64,000 nt of DNA, from contig NC_040032.1 of assembly GCF_000972845.2 (NCBI RefSeq), forward strand, positions 16,778,871 through 16,842,870. Direction: 5' to 3'. Positions 12,021 to 25,962 of the stretch are shown here, piece after piece. Below the pieces are notes generated by a model. It did no database searches. It was not told where the DNA came from and worked only from the letters and a program-made list of their open reading frames with translations. Positions within the stretch are counted from its first letter, which is position 1, and each line of letters begins with the position of its first letter. Made by a program: the position numbers and the translations under genes. This DNA is from Larimichthys crocea (lineage: Eukaryota; Chordata; Actinopteri; Sciaenidae).

Positions 12021-15000
12021 GTAAACGCTCTGTCCATGTTCTGTGTGGCTGCTGCTCTCTCCAACTTCTCCTGCTCTGCTTCTCCCCATAGACATAGTCC
12101 CCCGAGCCCACATGCACACACTCGGCAGCAATTTGGGTTTAGGCTGACTGAATTGTACATACATACAGTAGAGATTGTAACCTAGATCTCTATATATATA
12201 TACACGTATCTTATACACAGTAAAAAAAAAAACTCACCCAAACCCCCAAAAAGATTGAGGCAACATCATTTTCCAAGTTTAGAGAACTTCTAAGTATTTT
12301 TGAGTTGGGGAAACTTAATAATATACAGTAACTGTAACAATAAAAATTGAGTACAGCCTACATGAAAAAGCCAAAAGTGAGCCATGAAACCAACCAACTT
12401 TATTAAAGTCAACATGAGAATTACATCAGATTTAAAAGAATTGCCGTTAAGTTGCATCAACCATAACTCTTCTTTTTGTGTGTATTGCATCAAATCTACG
12501 TAGTCTTAATCTAATTACTCAGGATTAACACATTTTACATTTTAACATAAAATGAAACTAATATGATGCTAACATTCAACTATTCATGTTTAATAACATT
12601 AACTAATTCTTGTTAGTATCACTAACTTCCTGTGACAGAAAAAAGAGAAAATTTATAGATTTTATATAGAGATTTTAGAGAATTTATAAAACAAAAACCT
12701 AATCAGAGGTGAACAACTTCTGAGCCAGTAGAAGACGAATACTTGTCGTTCCCTCCACCAGAATTACAATTTGACCCTAATGTCAGTTCTCAAAATGCCT
12801 CTTATAATTTCAGTTTGGCCACAGCACTCATTCTGGACCAACTAAGCTTTACAGACATGTGCTGAGGGTGCCAGTGTTTCACTGTTTCCAAAATGACAAA
12901 CCTCTGAAAGTACAGCTCAATGTCTCATTCATAAACACTCTCCCCTAAACCATGAACTTCAAAAAGAATCCTCCACACCATTACAATAAAAAAAAAACAC
13001 ACAGTATGAACACACATAATGGAGTACACAGTGAAAGCAGCCTTGCACAAGTCGTGTCAGCCCAACAGGCTAATGTAGTTGCAAGTTTGTTTTTACCTTT
13101 GGTCTCACAAAGACTTTAGAAGTTAGAGAAGTTGTAACTAGAAGGTGTTTTTCAGGCTGAGAAGAATGTGGCACGCACCTACCACTTTATCAGGATTCAT
13201 TCATTTATGATTACTTATTTAAAATGCGATCAGCTTCAGGGTGAAAAGGGCATACTCCAACAGTAGATCAAGTTTTGTTTGATATCATTTTGTTAACAAA
13301 AAAAACAAAAACAAACTATTCATTCATATGACCTATTTCTTTTGTTAAATCTTCTCACACTTTCACGTCACATGAATGTGTTCCATTAACACACTCTTGC
13401 TTTGAGACCACCTCTCCTCCTTGGAGTCTGGTCTGCACCCATCCGGCTGTGATAGACATGTAGACTCAGAGGAACTGAATCTGCATCTTCCAAAGTCTCT
13501 GTTTATTTGTCAGGTAGGAATTTGTTGGTCACTCTGACGTACAGGTAGTATATAAAATAAGAAAGAGGCACCGTGTACTCCTGCTCTGTGTTCACATTTT
13601 GCTGAGCTCGTTTCAAAGAGGGACTGACTCAACTCTATTTAAACTACTTGAGGTAGAATAATCGAGACGATCTAAAATAGATACATACAAAAACATGTTT
13701 GAAAGTCCAATTTTCACATGCAAACACACATCAAATAATGCACTTTAACCAAAAATAAAATGATGCAGACCAGAGTCGTGGCTTGGGAGCTAATGGCCTG
13801 AAACAAATGGCTGCTTCGCCTGCTAGTGCAAGCTACCAAAAAAGAAGAGAAAAAAAAAACACACACACACACACATACATGCAATGTTAGTTTGTACTCA
13901 CAAGTCCATGGGATGTTACATGAAGCATGAGCAAGGGAAAGATGGAGAACAGACGAGGAACGGTGGATAAAGGCTGTGGGTGGATTTCAGGCTGGATGCT
14001 CCAACAGTCCGACACGGTGCTTTGGCTGGCAGCAGCAGTTCAGAAGGGAGACATCTAACTACACTCCTCACAGGGACCAAACAGAGTTTACTCGCCTCTC
14101 TTTATAAGTACAAATCACCTCAGTCACTTTAATCAATCAAAAGCTCATATACTGTATCATAGTGAGGTAGTCTCGGCTTTAGTTTTTAACTAAAAACACA
14201 CTACCCATACAGTACACAGTAACATACCCTGCTGCTGCAGTGAGCACTATGTCACTTGTGCAAGCACAGCAACTTTTACAAACTGCATCAAACTGTTACA
14301 GTCTCACAAATAGACACATGTAGTTACCTTCTGTAGAAGGTGAGACAGATAAAGGACCTCAGCCAGGTGGCATAACTCTGCAGTAACTTATCTTTTAGTT
14401 AACAGTGCTCCATCAACTGTTCATATAGCGGCGTGTGCTTTGAGCCTGCAGTGTCAGCTCTACAACCTGGCTTAAATTTGGATTAAAACACTGCAAAAGA
14501 GTACTCGTGTCTTAGGTAGAGTATAATTCCTATAATTGTTAAAATATTGACATTTAGATGTAACTTGTATAAACAAATTAAATGATAGCTAATTAATTTG
14601 ACAATATCAGTACCAGTAAAGGTCCTTTTACAGTTTTTTGTAAGTTCATAATCTGCATTTTCAGGGCCCACCATAATACCCATGTAGGAACAATTCAGAA
14701 CATATCGTAGCTTTTTGTGATCCAGGAAACATGATACTCCTCTGCTGCAACAAGACTAACTCTTAAACCAATGGTTCCCAAAACAAGAGTCTCGGATCCA
14801 AGCAAAATAAGGTGAATTATATATGGAAATACTCCTAAATCAAATCTAAAGCGTCTGTGCTTGAAGCTTTTGAGGGTTCTTGACAGTAAAAAGATACGGT
14901 TACACAGAATGTGCCTTTAAGATTATCAATAAGATGCAGGAATCCAAAAATTGGTTAGAGCAAATCAAGTATTTCTTGACATTAAATTGAGGTGAAGAAA

Positions 15001-17559
15001 GGATCTCTGGAAACTAGGCGATACATTGACACTAACAGAAGAATATTTTCTTTACCTGATAAGAAATCTGTTGTCTTTGTCATTTGAAATATTATGATCA
15101 CCATTCATGGTGAGTAAGTAGTAAGTAGCAGTGGTACTCCACCAATTTATACTTAAGTCATTCATGTTTTCTTCTTTCCTGTCCTTTACTTTATCATGTG
15201 CTTTTCTATCTGGTATGATCTCATCATTTTAGAACCTGGGGCACAATGATTGTTTTCTATGTCATTGCTACACCAGTCAAAGCTTTTGCTACTGTTGCAC
15301 TTACAATATCTGACTCAATATAAATGTTTCAAAATCGGATGATTAGTCAGTGCCTCTGTTTTAGCATGTAAGATGCCTGAGGACGTCAGCTTACAACACA
15401 CAGACTCCATTAACGCGTAATTACAGTACACATCTTATTCACATCCAGACAGACGAATATCTGCCAAGAGATTTGTTCCAAAAACAAGATGCAAGTCTTA
15501 AACACAGCCTTGATTGACTCGTTGGCTCCATTTACACATCCTGCTTTTTCCACCCTTACAACTGTAGATCATTCAGTAGCTGTCAATAATAGCTCCCCTG
15601 ACCGAACACACAGCCTCCAGGCTTTAGGGGAGAGTGTCTTGCCTAATCAGACCTACTATTACAAGCTTGTTGGCGGAAATCTGTTTTAATTGTAACTCAG
15701 ATCCTGTCTGGTGAGTCACTGACAGATATAAACGGCTGTTTAATGCCATGTGCTGTGATACCTGAAGATGCACACGCTTGCACATGAGCACACAACAGAC
15801 AGCTACAGCACAGGCGGCTGTAGTGTATGCATACTACCAACATCTGCACGCACATACAGACAAACAAATACACCCACCTGTCCTCATTTGCACTTAATTC
15901 AAATCAAGGGAACACTGGAAGCCAATCAGATGTTCTTTCTTTCACATCGGGCTATTTGATTTTGCATTTTCAAAACAAACAATTTGCCCAACAATTGCAA
16001 TGAACATCACTAAGAAGCAGGAATGTTGATTTGGGGTTAGCAGCAGCCAGGAAGCAAGAGACGTGATGGCAACCATTATGTACAGTTTAATTCTGACAGC
16101 TGCAAATGGAAGGGAGACAAGCAAATGCCTATGAACATGGGGGTGAGGGGAGGGAGAGAGACGAAAGGGGAGGTAGAGTGGTAAACAGTGACATCATGGG
16201 CCTGTTTTAGAGTATTTAAACAGTCATGAGGCAGGAAAACATCGCTCAGTGCTTTTCTTCTAAATGGCAGAATCTGTCGTCAAATCAAGAATATTATCAC
16301 AGCAAGAAAATCTGGAATATGAATGTGAACTCAGAAAATATCTGTAGGCTGTTGCCTAAATCAGCTGTTTCCTGTTACCACCTATTAACCGTTCTATTCT
16401 CTAAAGAAAAGCTTCACCAATGCATCTCGATGATATAACAAGTGCTTTGTTCTGTGGTTCGTGGCTTTCTGACAGAGTAAAAAAAAAAAAAAAGATTTAT
16501 TGATGATTTTTGAAGTGTTTGAGATGACGCTAATAACTATATACTACATGGATTAATGCATTCAGTGGTCTCTTCTCTCTATACCGACACAGACAGAACA
16601 CAGATTGGACACAGATTGTTTAGGTTTGACCTTCCTCTGTGTGTATCGCCTGGGGATGTTGCTGCATCTCCGTCCTATCTTCCGATTTAATTTGCAGCAC
16701 ACGCAGCCCAAAATCAACTCAGAAATACCAATTCTAGTGGGTCAATTTTTTTTTTTTTTTTTGCTAAATTCTCTATTTTTAGTGCAGACGAGGATCTTTG
16801 TTGCAAAAAAAAACCTTATGTGTGATGTAACTGTGGATTCTCTGTGCTTTGACTCCACCTACAGTTCCCATAGAGCACCACATATTATATATTTATAGTC
16901 TACTTTGACCCAACAGGAGGGAGTTGTAGGGTGTCGCCTAAATTGAACTACATTTATTATTTAGATTCATGTTTATTTCAAAGAAACCTTTTTGTGGGTA
17001 CATATCGCCGTTGTGCCGGATGCGAGGCTTGTTTGTCAGCAGTGTCTTGACATTGAGGAAGACATTTTCCATCCCTGACGGAGGGCACTTTCACCCTACT
17101 CTCAAAGCTCAGCAGACAAAATGACAGCATGCTGACAGACCACTGCTGATGACAAGGTGTATTTTGGATTTCTTACTGTGGCCTGCCACTTGCAACAAAC
17201 TATACCCTCGACGCAGCCGTAGTTGTGTACTATAACAAGTTAGTGAACTCGGCAACATGTTTCTAACTTTGCTAAGATGCTGTGCATCCTACATATATGT
17301 TTAAATTTTCCTCGGGAAGATATTGCTGCTTATTTTTACGTCTGCAAAAATTTGGCAGCTGCTTTTCTTCTCATCATACTTTTCTTGTTAGTTTCCTAAC
17401 GGAAAAACAATGCCGGTTAAAGGTTTGAAAGCTTGTGACCATAGACAAGTTTCCCATTTTAAGGCAAGAAAAAGTACCAGCAGTTATCACAGCTGGAAAA
17501 CAAAACACTGAGTTGCAGTTACTTCTAGGACAGGCAAGGCGGCATGTTTTATTTAGTAG

Positions 17560-18010
17560 AGGTTGAATCCAAGGTGGTGTCAGTCCATTTACTTTTTTGA
17601 AGAGGTGTGTTTGAAGATGGTGAGGTATTTTGCTGCCCTGATCCCCTACATGGTGCATGCTGCACCACTAAAGAGCGAGAACAAGGACTAGTGTTGTGTT
17701 TATGAGGACGTTCGAGAGACTGGGGCTCCAGGCAAGAAGTAGATCAGAGAGATCTGGCTCCTGCACAGTTTACCATGGCCTGGAGGTAGAGAGGTGCTGG
17801 CCCATACTGGGCTTTGTAAGTCTGTTCCACAGGTTTGAACCTGATTTTAGATACTACAGGGTGCCACTGGAGGATGTGAAGGGCAGCAGCGTTATATCAT
17901 GGAGGGGCTGAACATCTGCATAGTAAAGCAGCAAGGAGGAAATTGCTAATTTGGAGATGACTAATGCATACACCAGCACCTGGGCTGCATTTTGGAGAAG
18001 TATAATCCAC
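17560..18010 (-). repeat. Probable old interspersed repeat
   Basis: Phrases such as TTGAACCTGATTTTAGATACT, CAGGGTGCCACTGGAGGATG and GGGCTGCATTTTGGAGAAGT resemble a repeated sequence I associate with fish genomes, heavily diverged. Neither end is defined and no terminal repeat was seen. Chance frames inside it (17374-17658 minus, 17696-17911 plus) have no support as genes. Strand is a guess. Confidence 0.3.
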
Positions 18011-21000
18011 CTCTGCCGTTGATATGAAGGATGAACCTGCATAAATGAGCCACAGTTGCCACTCTAACTGATATTGACAGGTAGTTTATACATGATCTGA
18101 ATGCAAATATTAGACATTTATATCAACAACAACGTGGTTATTGATATGCATACTGAAAAATCATTCTGAAGAGCAGCTAACAAAACAGACCGAGGCGTTC
18201 TTTAGAAGGAGGCGAGTTATCATTCAGTTTTCTTCATTTTAAAGGTGACTTATCTGAAGTCTCATGTGTTATGGCATTGTCAGATTCAAACAGAGAAAAA
18301 TGCAAGTGATGCAGATGGTTCTGACAGTCCAGGGAACTTCATAGGTCCCAGTCTACTCTGGTTGAGTGTTTTCCTGAGTCCCTCTGAGCTTTCTGGGAAG
18401 CTCAAATGTCAGTCTCAGATCTCGGCTCTACCTGCAGTGTACACAAAGCCCCTTTCAACTGCTTTTAGAGGTCTGGGTACTTGCTATGTACAGTATGTCT
18501 GACTTGACTCAGGTGTTCAAAACTGAAATAGAATTGGCTGTAGCCAGTGTTGGGCAGAAATTGGATCACAGTTTAAATGACAGAGGTGTCCCTGCCAGTT
18601 TAACTGGGACTCGGGATGTTCGGCACATTTTTTAAAACCCATTCTTCTCCTCGGTTGGTTGTTGCTCCTTTTTTTTATCTTTTCTCTCCTTTGTTCATCT
18701 CACTTCTTCTCCCACCTCTTGTTTCTTCCTCTTCTTTCAATGAAAAGAATGAAACCTGTGTGACAGACATTTCCAAATTAAGATCATTATCAATTTCCTC
18801 CCAACAAGCTCTGTGATCTTCGGCAGTGCCCGAGAGGAGACCAGGATTGGCTGCGTGCACTGGTCTTAATCAATCTGGCTCTTGGTGAGCTCGGGTCCAT
18901 TTGTCCCAGATGCTAATCTGCAGAGCTCAGCTCTGAGGCCAGAGGCGCTTTACATGTATTTGGTGCAAAATAACATGAGCAGGCATGCCAAGCCCATCCT
19001 GCTTGGATTTTTGTTCAAGGCCCAGGGAAAGATGTGACACATCAGGGAGGGCAAAGTGTCCCTTAGCGCCTCCGCCACGAAGCGGTGGCTCTCACAGCTG
19101 TGGGTAGCAGATGCTCTGAGGTTACAGGCACAGGCCTTCAGGGACATCACCACTCTGCCCTCCAGGGGCTGAATACGCAACACATTCTCACAAGAAAACT
19201 TACTGAAGGCTTAATGGGAGTGAAGTATTTTGTCATCAATTTTGGCCTGCAAATTTTATTATGAAATACGATTAACAGTGCAGGATTTTCTGTTTAATTT
19301 GTGTTACACATTTACACATTTATTTTTACGAGACTTTCCTTTCACTTATTTGTAATTGCATATAGATTGCAAAGTAAATTCCCTGCATTTTTCAATACAC
19401 AATATGTACAGTTTTGTAAGATTGGTGATCTATTAACATATATATCTGAGTGCTGTAAAACACAATTCCTCATCCAGTTAATTCATATTTCCTTCATGTG
19501 TCTGAATGGTCATTAGATGTAGCCTGTATCACTCTCAGATTTCAGTCATAGTGAGTCCTAGATTTCTTCAGACCACACGAACCTGACCAGACATGTTTGA
19601 AAAATTGTGTTCAGCCAAAAGGCCAGGGCTGTCAGCTCTGAGCCTGCTCGCGATAGGATAATCTGTGCCGACTGTAGATAACTGAATGCCCTTTCTCAGT
19701 CCCAACCAGGCCGGATCCCACACAGGTTAGAATCTGCATTAAAATCAAATTAGGGTGTATTGATCTGCTACGCTGTTGCACATTGTTTTACCCGTAATTC
19801 AGTGTTCATGTTTCCTCTTCCTCTGTAAGTTTCCCCAGCAGTGGTAGGTGGTAAATGTAAATAAATAGCTCTGAGAGTTGAGTTTGTCCATTGCTGGAAA
19901 GAACAGCGAGGCAAGGGAAAAGCAGGCATAAAATGAAAAGTTAAGAAAAAAAAAAAACAGAGGCCTGAGTATGGGTGAGTAAATGCAAGAAGAAATCATC
20001 TGTTAAAATTAATTAGCCAAGCTTCTCTGAACACAAAATGACAAGACATTAAATATGTATTATTTATGAAATGTCTGTGCTCTCTGAAAAGGGTGTCTAG
20101 TGCTGTTAATTACTCAGCCATTCATTCAGAAAAGATTATTTCAAATGGAAAGTGAAAGCAAGGCTAGACAGCAAAAGAGCTGTTAGTTTCTTTCACGCTA
20201 TTTTTAAATGACATTGGTGAAAATGGAAAAGCTAATTATGGTAGCTCTAAAATTCAAAGCTAATTTGAGAAGCAGCATGTCAGGTTTATTGACGTCTTCT
20301 GTAGAGTGATGTGGTTTGATGGCCACCAAGGAATCTAACTGGCGCCGCGAGGGAAAAGGGAGGAGTGACTGCATGAAAAATTATTCCTTGCAGAAATGAA
20401 AATAACTTTTGGGAATAGATATTCCCCAATTCCCATTATTCCCTATTTGTTGTAGAAATAACAGCATATTTATGTATATTCAAAGAGTCGACCTTTATAC
20501 ACAGGTTTTCTGGATTAGAAGACGTGCTAATACATTCAAAGTTTTTTAGAGTTTCTAATTATGCTAGTGAGGCTTGTGTTTCGTGAACATTTGGATCATA
20601 GGTTGTGCCTTTCAACATGTGTTTGTCTCAGTTAATATGTTGCGTTTCTTTGGGATTTGAAATAATCACAAACTCGGTGCACGACACTGGCGAACTTTAT
20701 GAAAATATTTTTCACATTTGCCAAGTCCCAGCAGGCCGGAGAGCATGTCGCTATATTTTATCATCACCGTGATTAGTTTTATTTTCCAACTAGTGAGAAA
20801 AAGAGCAGCAGTACTTTCAAGGTTTGTGATTCCTCCTTAAAGGCAGTCACCTGGCAAAGTGGGAACGAGAGCAGGGCATTTATCCACTTAAAGAGAGCCA
20901 CCCCGATGATGTCAGTAACAGATGACTGCAAGACACTCCCATCTCCGTCGCCTCGCAGCCAGCTTTGGTCACTGAGGGCAGAAGGGAAAGAGGGTGGGGG

Positions 21001-22473
21001 TAGGGGACATAATTACCAGTATAAATGAAGCCCTGCGAACGATTCGCACTGCTGGGTCCCCTGATCTAGTCTCCAAGGCAACCTCAGCACGCTCATTTGT
21101 TTTGTAGATGAGTAATTACATCCAATTAGTGGCCAGTGGAAAAAAAAGGAGTCCAAGAAAGGCCCATTGTTCTGGATAGATTGTGTGAATATTAATAGTG
21201 GGAAGGTCTGAGGCACAGTGATATGATCGGTGATACTAATGCAGCTGTGGGCACACTCTGCCCAGTCTCATCCTGCGTAACTGATCAGATAGCCACTGAT
21301 GAAAATATATGGCTTTGAGAATGTGTGCCCGTATGTTTGTGCATGAGTGTCTGAGTCGTAATCTTGTCCAGCTGCCTCTATCCGGCAAACAAAGCCAGTT
21401 TTACCTGAGACCGCCACACCTGCAGACAATGGAGCGCACGGTCAAACTGGGAACCAAATTCGGCCCTGGCAGTTTTCGTGTGGACTGGCTCGGTCCAGTT
21501 CATTCCGGTCATTTTTAATGCCGGGCAGGAGGGAGAATGACCGCTGATCCTCCTCATCCGCCAACAGTAGCTCCGGTGGTACAGCTAGCGGGATTTTTAT
21601 GTGGCACACTGGCATCAGTAATATATATTTTTTAATAAAACATTTAGCAGCCTCAAGATTTTCCTGATTTTCTTTTTTTTCCCACTACACCTTTTTGCTT
21701 TTCCAGGCCTTCATCCATTAATTTGTTTTTTGATTTTATTCAATTATTTCCCGCTTGCCCTCTGACATTACGTGGATAGGAAGATCCACTTGAAGGGGTG
21801 TGGATCCTGCACTTGCACCTGCCTTACAGTACAAGCTTGGCTGTTCCACCCTTAAGTGGGCCATGAAAGGCCAAATTATGTTTTCCCATATAGCTGGTGG
21901 TGGCCTTGTGGCCTATCGGGCATTTGCCAGAATCTCCAGTCGGAGCCGGCATGGCATGCAGAGTCTGTGCAGCGTAATATACAATCTAGGTAGATCTCTT
22001 GAATTCACTCACTCTACAGTGTATGCAGTACAGCCTTTTTACTGTATGTCACAAATCACTAACACCCAGCACTAGCCAATAGTTGACATTTTTAAAGGGT
22101 AAATTTCATAAGCTTGGTGTTCATTGTGCCTGGGAATTGGTGATTGGTTTGAATGACACTTGATGAGATGTTAACTTCTCGTAAAAATGTGACTTGTGGC
22201 AGATATAAAACTGAACTTTGCCGCAGAAGTGACAGACTATTTTCTGTCTGCATCTTCCAGCCATCTGCAGCTCCATGTACTTCCCGTTCATAGTAGAATC
22301 ACAAGTAATGTTGCCTTCCTCTCTTTTTGTAAATATTGTTGGTGACGCAGTTTTATAGTTTGAATGAAACCTCATCAGAACTGTCAATAGACTAAACTGA
22401 TCAAGTTTAGTTCAAGTACACACGTCCCAGCCGGTCAATAGATCTGCACAATGTGAGCGTAAAAAAAAGGGAC

Positions 22474-22808
22474 TCAAAGGGTCAGAGTGTAGGGTTTAGT
22501 GGAACGTAGCGGTGTAGTTGATGATGCAACCCTGTCGCCTCACTCTCTCCTTCCTAGCGTGAAAGGTGGTGGAAAATTAAATATCTTTAGAGTCAGTGTA
22601 ATTTGTTTGTTCTGTAGAAACATGGCAGTTCAACATGGCATACTCGCTGCGTCTGTAGATGTAAAAGTCTCATTCTAAGGTAACAAAAACATAAAAATCC
22701 TTATTTTCAAATGATTATACACTAATGAAAACATGGTTATGAATACTATTTTACATTTCTGCTGTATTCTGTATATAAAGCCCCCCTAAATCTGACACAC
22801 AGCATTAA
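22474..22808 (+). mobile_element. TTAA-flanked MITE, copy 1
   Basis: The left end reads GGTCAGAGTGTAGGGTTTAG and the right end, CCCCCCTAAATCTGACACAC, is its imperfect inverted complement. TTAA follows the right end (22805-22808), and TCAA, a likely mutated TTAA, precedes the left end. The same ends recur at 34157-34422 and, on the left side, at 51318-51533. It is short, has no coding capacity and lies inside an msi2 intron. The TTAA flanks suggest mobilisation by a piggyBac-type transposase; that is inference. Confidence 0.65.
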
Positions 22809-24666
22809 CACAACGTACAACATTAAAGAAAACACAGTGTCATCCCAGCTGAGTGTGTATTCAGTTACTTAAAACTAGAAGTTTTTCTCAAATTAAAATA
22901 TTTTATCTGTCCAACTTTGAAGCGAAATCTACTTCAATAAACTGCTGCTAACAATATTTGGTTTTTAATACCATATTTGAATGTGGGCTTAGTCTGGATA
23001 ATAATGATAACAATTATCTTTCACCAATCTGCATCTCCTTTCATGAGTAAAAGAAATGCTTTGTATCATGTTTGCATGTAATCTAATCCTTTCAAAGATG
23101 CTGCAACTTCACTTTTCCCAAGATGACACCACATGCATCTGATATGTAATCACATTTTTGCATTATATCACTAATGAAGTATAGTATAACTATGATAAAA
23201 ACTGAAAGTAATGCTTCTTTGGTTTCTGCACTGTTCTAAATGGGTGACACACTAGAATAGCTGCTTTATGAATTCCCTATAACATGGTTTGTGCTATTGT
23301 CAAATGTTTTTCCCCCCCATTATAATTATTCCATTGATCCAGTATTCCTCATTAGCAAGGCTAATCAATTTTCGGTGACATTTGTCTAAGTGAAGTAAAT
23401 GGAATGATTGGTTCTTGAGCTTTGTTCAATGTGTCAGGCATTATGTGACGTACGTGGGAAGCCTGCCGTATTTGGATCCTATAATTTGATGAGTGGGCAG
23501 ACAGCCCACAAGTGGTGAGATCAGAGTGCTAAAAAGCATTGGCGGGGAGAAACATGGCTGGTGCTTACATTCCATTTGGCAGAAGTGGACTGTCTCACTC
23601 TGAATGGGTAGAGGTGAAGTGGCTTTGAATGACTATTCGCTCCAGGATGCAAATAAAAAAAACACAAAACAAAAAAAAAAACACACAGCAGGGGGAAACC
23701 CAGCATGAAAAAGCCGGTGTCACCAATCTCCGTCCCTCCTGAGTAGATTAACTCTGTTATCAAAGAGGTGTGAGAAGAAGCAGTTTCTTTTAATTGGACT
23801 CTTTATATGAGCAGCTTGTCTCAGATTAAGAGGACAAGCAATAAATGTCAGCACGACTTATTGCTGAAAGACATTTTGTTGATAATCTACCATCTGTGTC
23901 AAAGAGAGAATCATTGGAAGAGGCCAATCTGAGACGTGCTTAGAGTACTTAGTGCACTTCAGAACGCCTATCATCAATAAACACAAATGTCTCTGTATCT
24001 CATTCACATAAAAACCTTATCATCTGTTGCTATTGGTCAAATAAGAGGCTTTAAATGAATTATTGATTGGTGCGCTTTCTGTTTCTTTTCATTTGAATGA
24101 CAAAAGCTTCCTTCAGGTATGTCGGCGAAGAGTCGTCGGTATGAAATGAGAAATGTACTGACCTGTGTTTTAATGATTCTTCAGTTTTATCTCATCTTTA
24201 ATGGTTGCAAGAAAACATGGAGGGCACAGGTCACTTATGCAAAAGACATACATATCAAAAGCTGTGGCCTTACTGTGTATTTTTGTATTCACTGTTATTG
24301 GTCCATTTGAATCAAATCAAGGCATTAATTGAGGAGTTCTTAATTGTGTTCTTTCAGGGAGAGATAGTATGTATCCATAATTGTACAGCTAATGTGTAAG
24401 ATACAGCTGAGTGTATCAAACACGGACCATATGCTACGGGGGCCTGGCCACATGGCAGGAGCTGCTGGGGAGGGAGGGCAGGGAGGGCCAATTAAAGCAG
24501 ACAAAACGCAAGGATGTAACCTAAAAAATAAATAAATAAATGGTGTAACATAACACCAAGCTATGCTCAACAATCTGGACATTGACTTTGACAATGAAAA
24601 AAGTTGATTTCCACAATGATGGAGTCCCCTCCCCTCCCCCTCCCCACCCTATACTGTATCTCCCAG

Positions 24667-24846
24667 GCCTCCCCGATTATGGGTTTTACTCTGCGCCCAG
24701 TGACCAGAGGGGGGGGCCCTGCTCCTTTGCTGACTATGGCTCCCTGGGGCCCCAAGCGGCTCAGATGCTGCACAGTGAGCATGCCACCTCCGCCTGCAAC
24801 TCCCCCCTCCAGCACCTACACAGCCCGGATCAATTTAAGAACCCAG
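24667..24846 (+). CDS. msi2: Musashi-2, 60-residue cassette exon B
   Basis: This 180-base exon encodes an aromatic, Ser/Gly/Gln-rich segment: LPDYGFYSAPSDQ, then CSFADYGSLGPQAAQML, then SACNSPLQHLHSPDQF. It starts with two bases completing a glycine codon and ends with one base of the next, so it is phase-symmetric and can be skipped without shifting the frame. The acceptor tctcccag follows a strong C/T tract; the donor is CCAG|GTTTGT. The segment occurs in long fish Musashi-2 forms but is absent from the canonical 328-residue human form (family knowledge, from memory). The tyrosine-rich, disordered character is like low-complexity regions of other RNA-binding proteins; a role in condensation or protein contacts is inference. 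Confidence 0.92.
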
Positions 24847-25925
24847 GTTTGTATATGCGCATCTATCTCATCCACGTTTTTTGAGAGTTTTTCAGTTTGA
24901 TTCATGACATTATTCCATGCAGATGATCTAATCTTTTTATTTATTTATTTTACATTTTTTTCTTGCTTTTGTTAAGGAAAGAAAAAAAAAAACCCTCCCC
25001 TTCAAAAAAAAAAAATATATATATAAAAAACAACCCCCCGTCTTGCTGACAAAATAGCATTGCATGTTCTTCCTCCTTTTTTCAATATTTAATGTAGATT
25101 TTCTGTTTCTTTGTGAAGTTATGTTTTCCAGCCCCTGCTTGCACATAAGGGGCCAACACATACAGAATGTAATCCTTCATTTGCATGTGACTACTGATGA
25201 TGTCGGAGAGTACACTTGGCCTCTCTTTAACAGAGCTCAAGTCTGTGTGAATTTTGAACAGCAAAAGGAATGAGTTAAGTGTGGGAGTGAGTGTCATTTT
25301 TTTTTTTTCCTAATTTAGCCGAGGCCTTTAAGCATTTTAAGTGTTAAGAATGATTGCTCGTCTTATTAGTGTGTGAAACTTGGAAATCAGTAGAAATACT
25401 GTGCGACGTTAGACACTTAAAAGACAACATTTTTGCATAATACAGCCATTACGCTACACCACAAGCACATTTTCATCTTGTGTGCTTTTTCTTGATGTTC
25501 TCTCAGCTATCTTATGTAATCATAGCTTTCAAAAACCAGGGATGAGAGTCCACCGACAAGTAAAATATACAACACATTGGCATTTCAATACCTGCATTCA
25601 GATGATTGTAAATTCATGCTATTTCTTTGAGAGTCTTCGGGAATTAACAACCTTTTTTTGGATCCTGCAGTATTTATAAGTTTATCTTTTTTTTTTTTAT
25701 AAGCTCATGTTTGCACTGACATGACGTACCACCAATGTTTTTTCCCATCTAAAGTAGTTAATAAAGCAGGTCTAGTTTAGCAGACTGCCTTCAGTGCCAG
25801 TGACAGTGTTGACCTACACACAGCGGTTGGGTTCCACGTCCTCTGGAGACCTACGCACCCTCCCTTCCCGCTGGGTTTGAATCCCGATATAGCCTTGTGC
25901 CTTTACTAATGTGTCTCCAACCTTC

Positions 25926-25962
<37 letters not shown>

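Larger units (their letters stand above)
12021..24666 (+). other. msi2: msi2 intron between exons A and B
   Basis: An intron of 12,646 bases runs from GTAAAC to a pyrimidine-rich acceptor (CCCTCCCC tracts, then tctcccag at 24659-24666). It holds an AC run at 13859-13876, a repeat-like block near 17.56-18.01 kb, a TTAA-type MITE at 22474-22808 and AT-rich, repeat-free stretches that look conserved (18.77-19.15, 20.0-20.35 and 23.3-24.1 kb). I searched for a counterpart of the extra mammalian exon that encodes a segment like VLNSYSAQPNFGAP and did not see one. No other gene is evident. Confidence 0.8.

Noticed and set aside
11847..12218. 123-codon minus-strand frame over msi2 exon A
   Set aside because: It is antisense shadow of the GC-rich Ala/Gly coding exon.
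14765..14790. CAATGGTTCCCAAAAC as a hAT terminal repeat
   Set aside because: No inverted partner or target duplication was found nearby.
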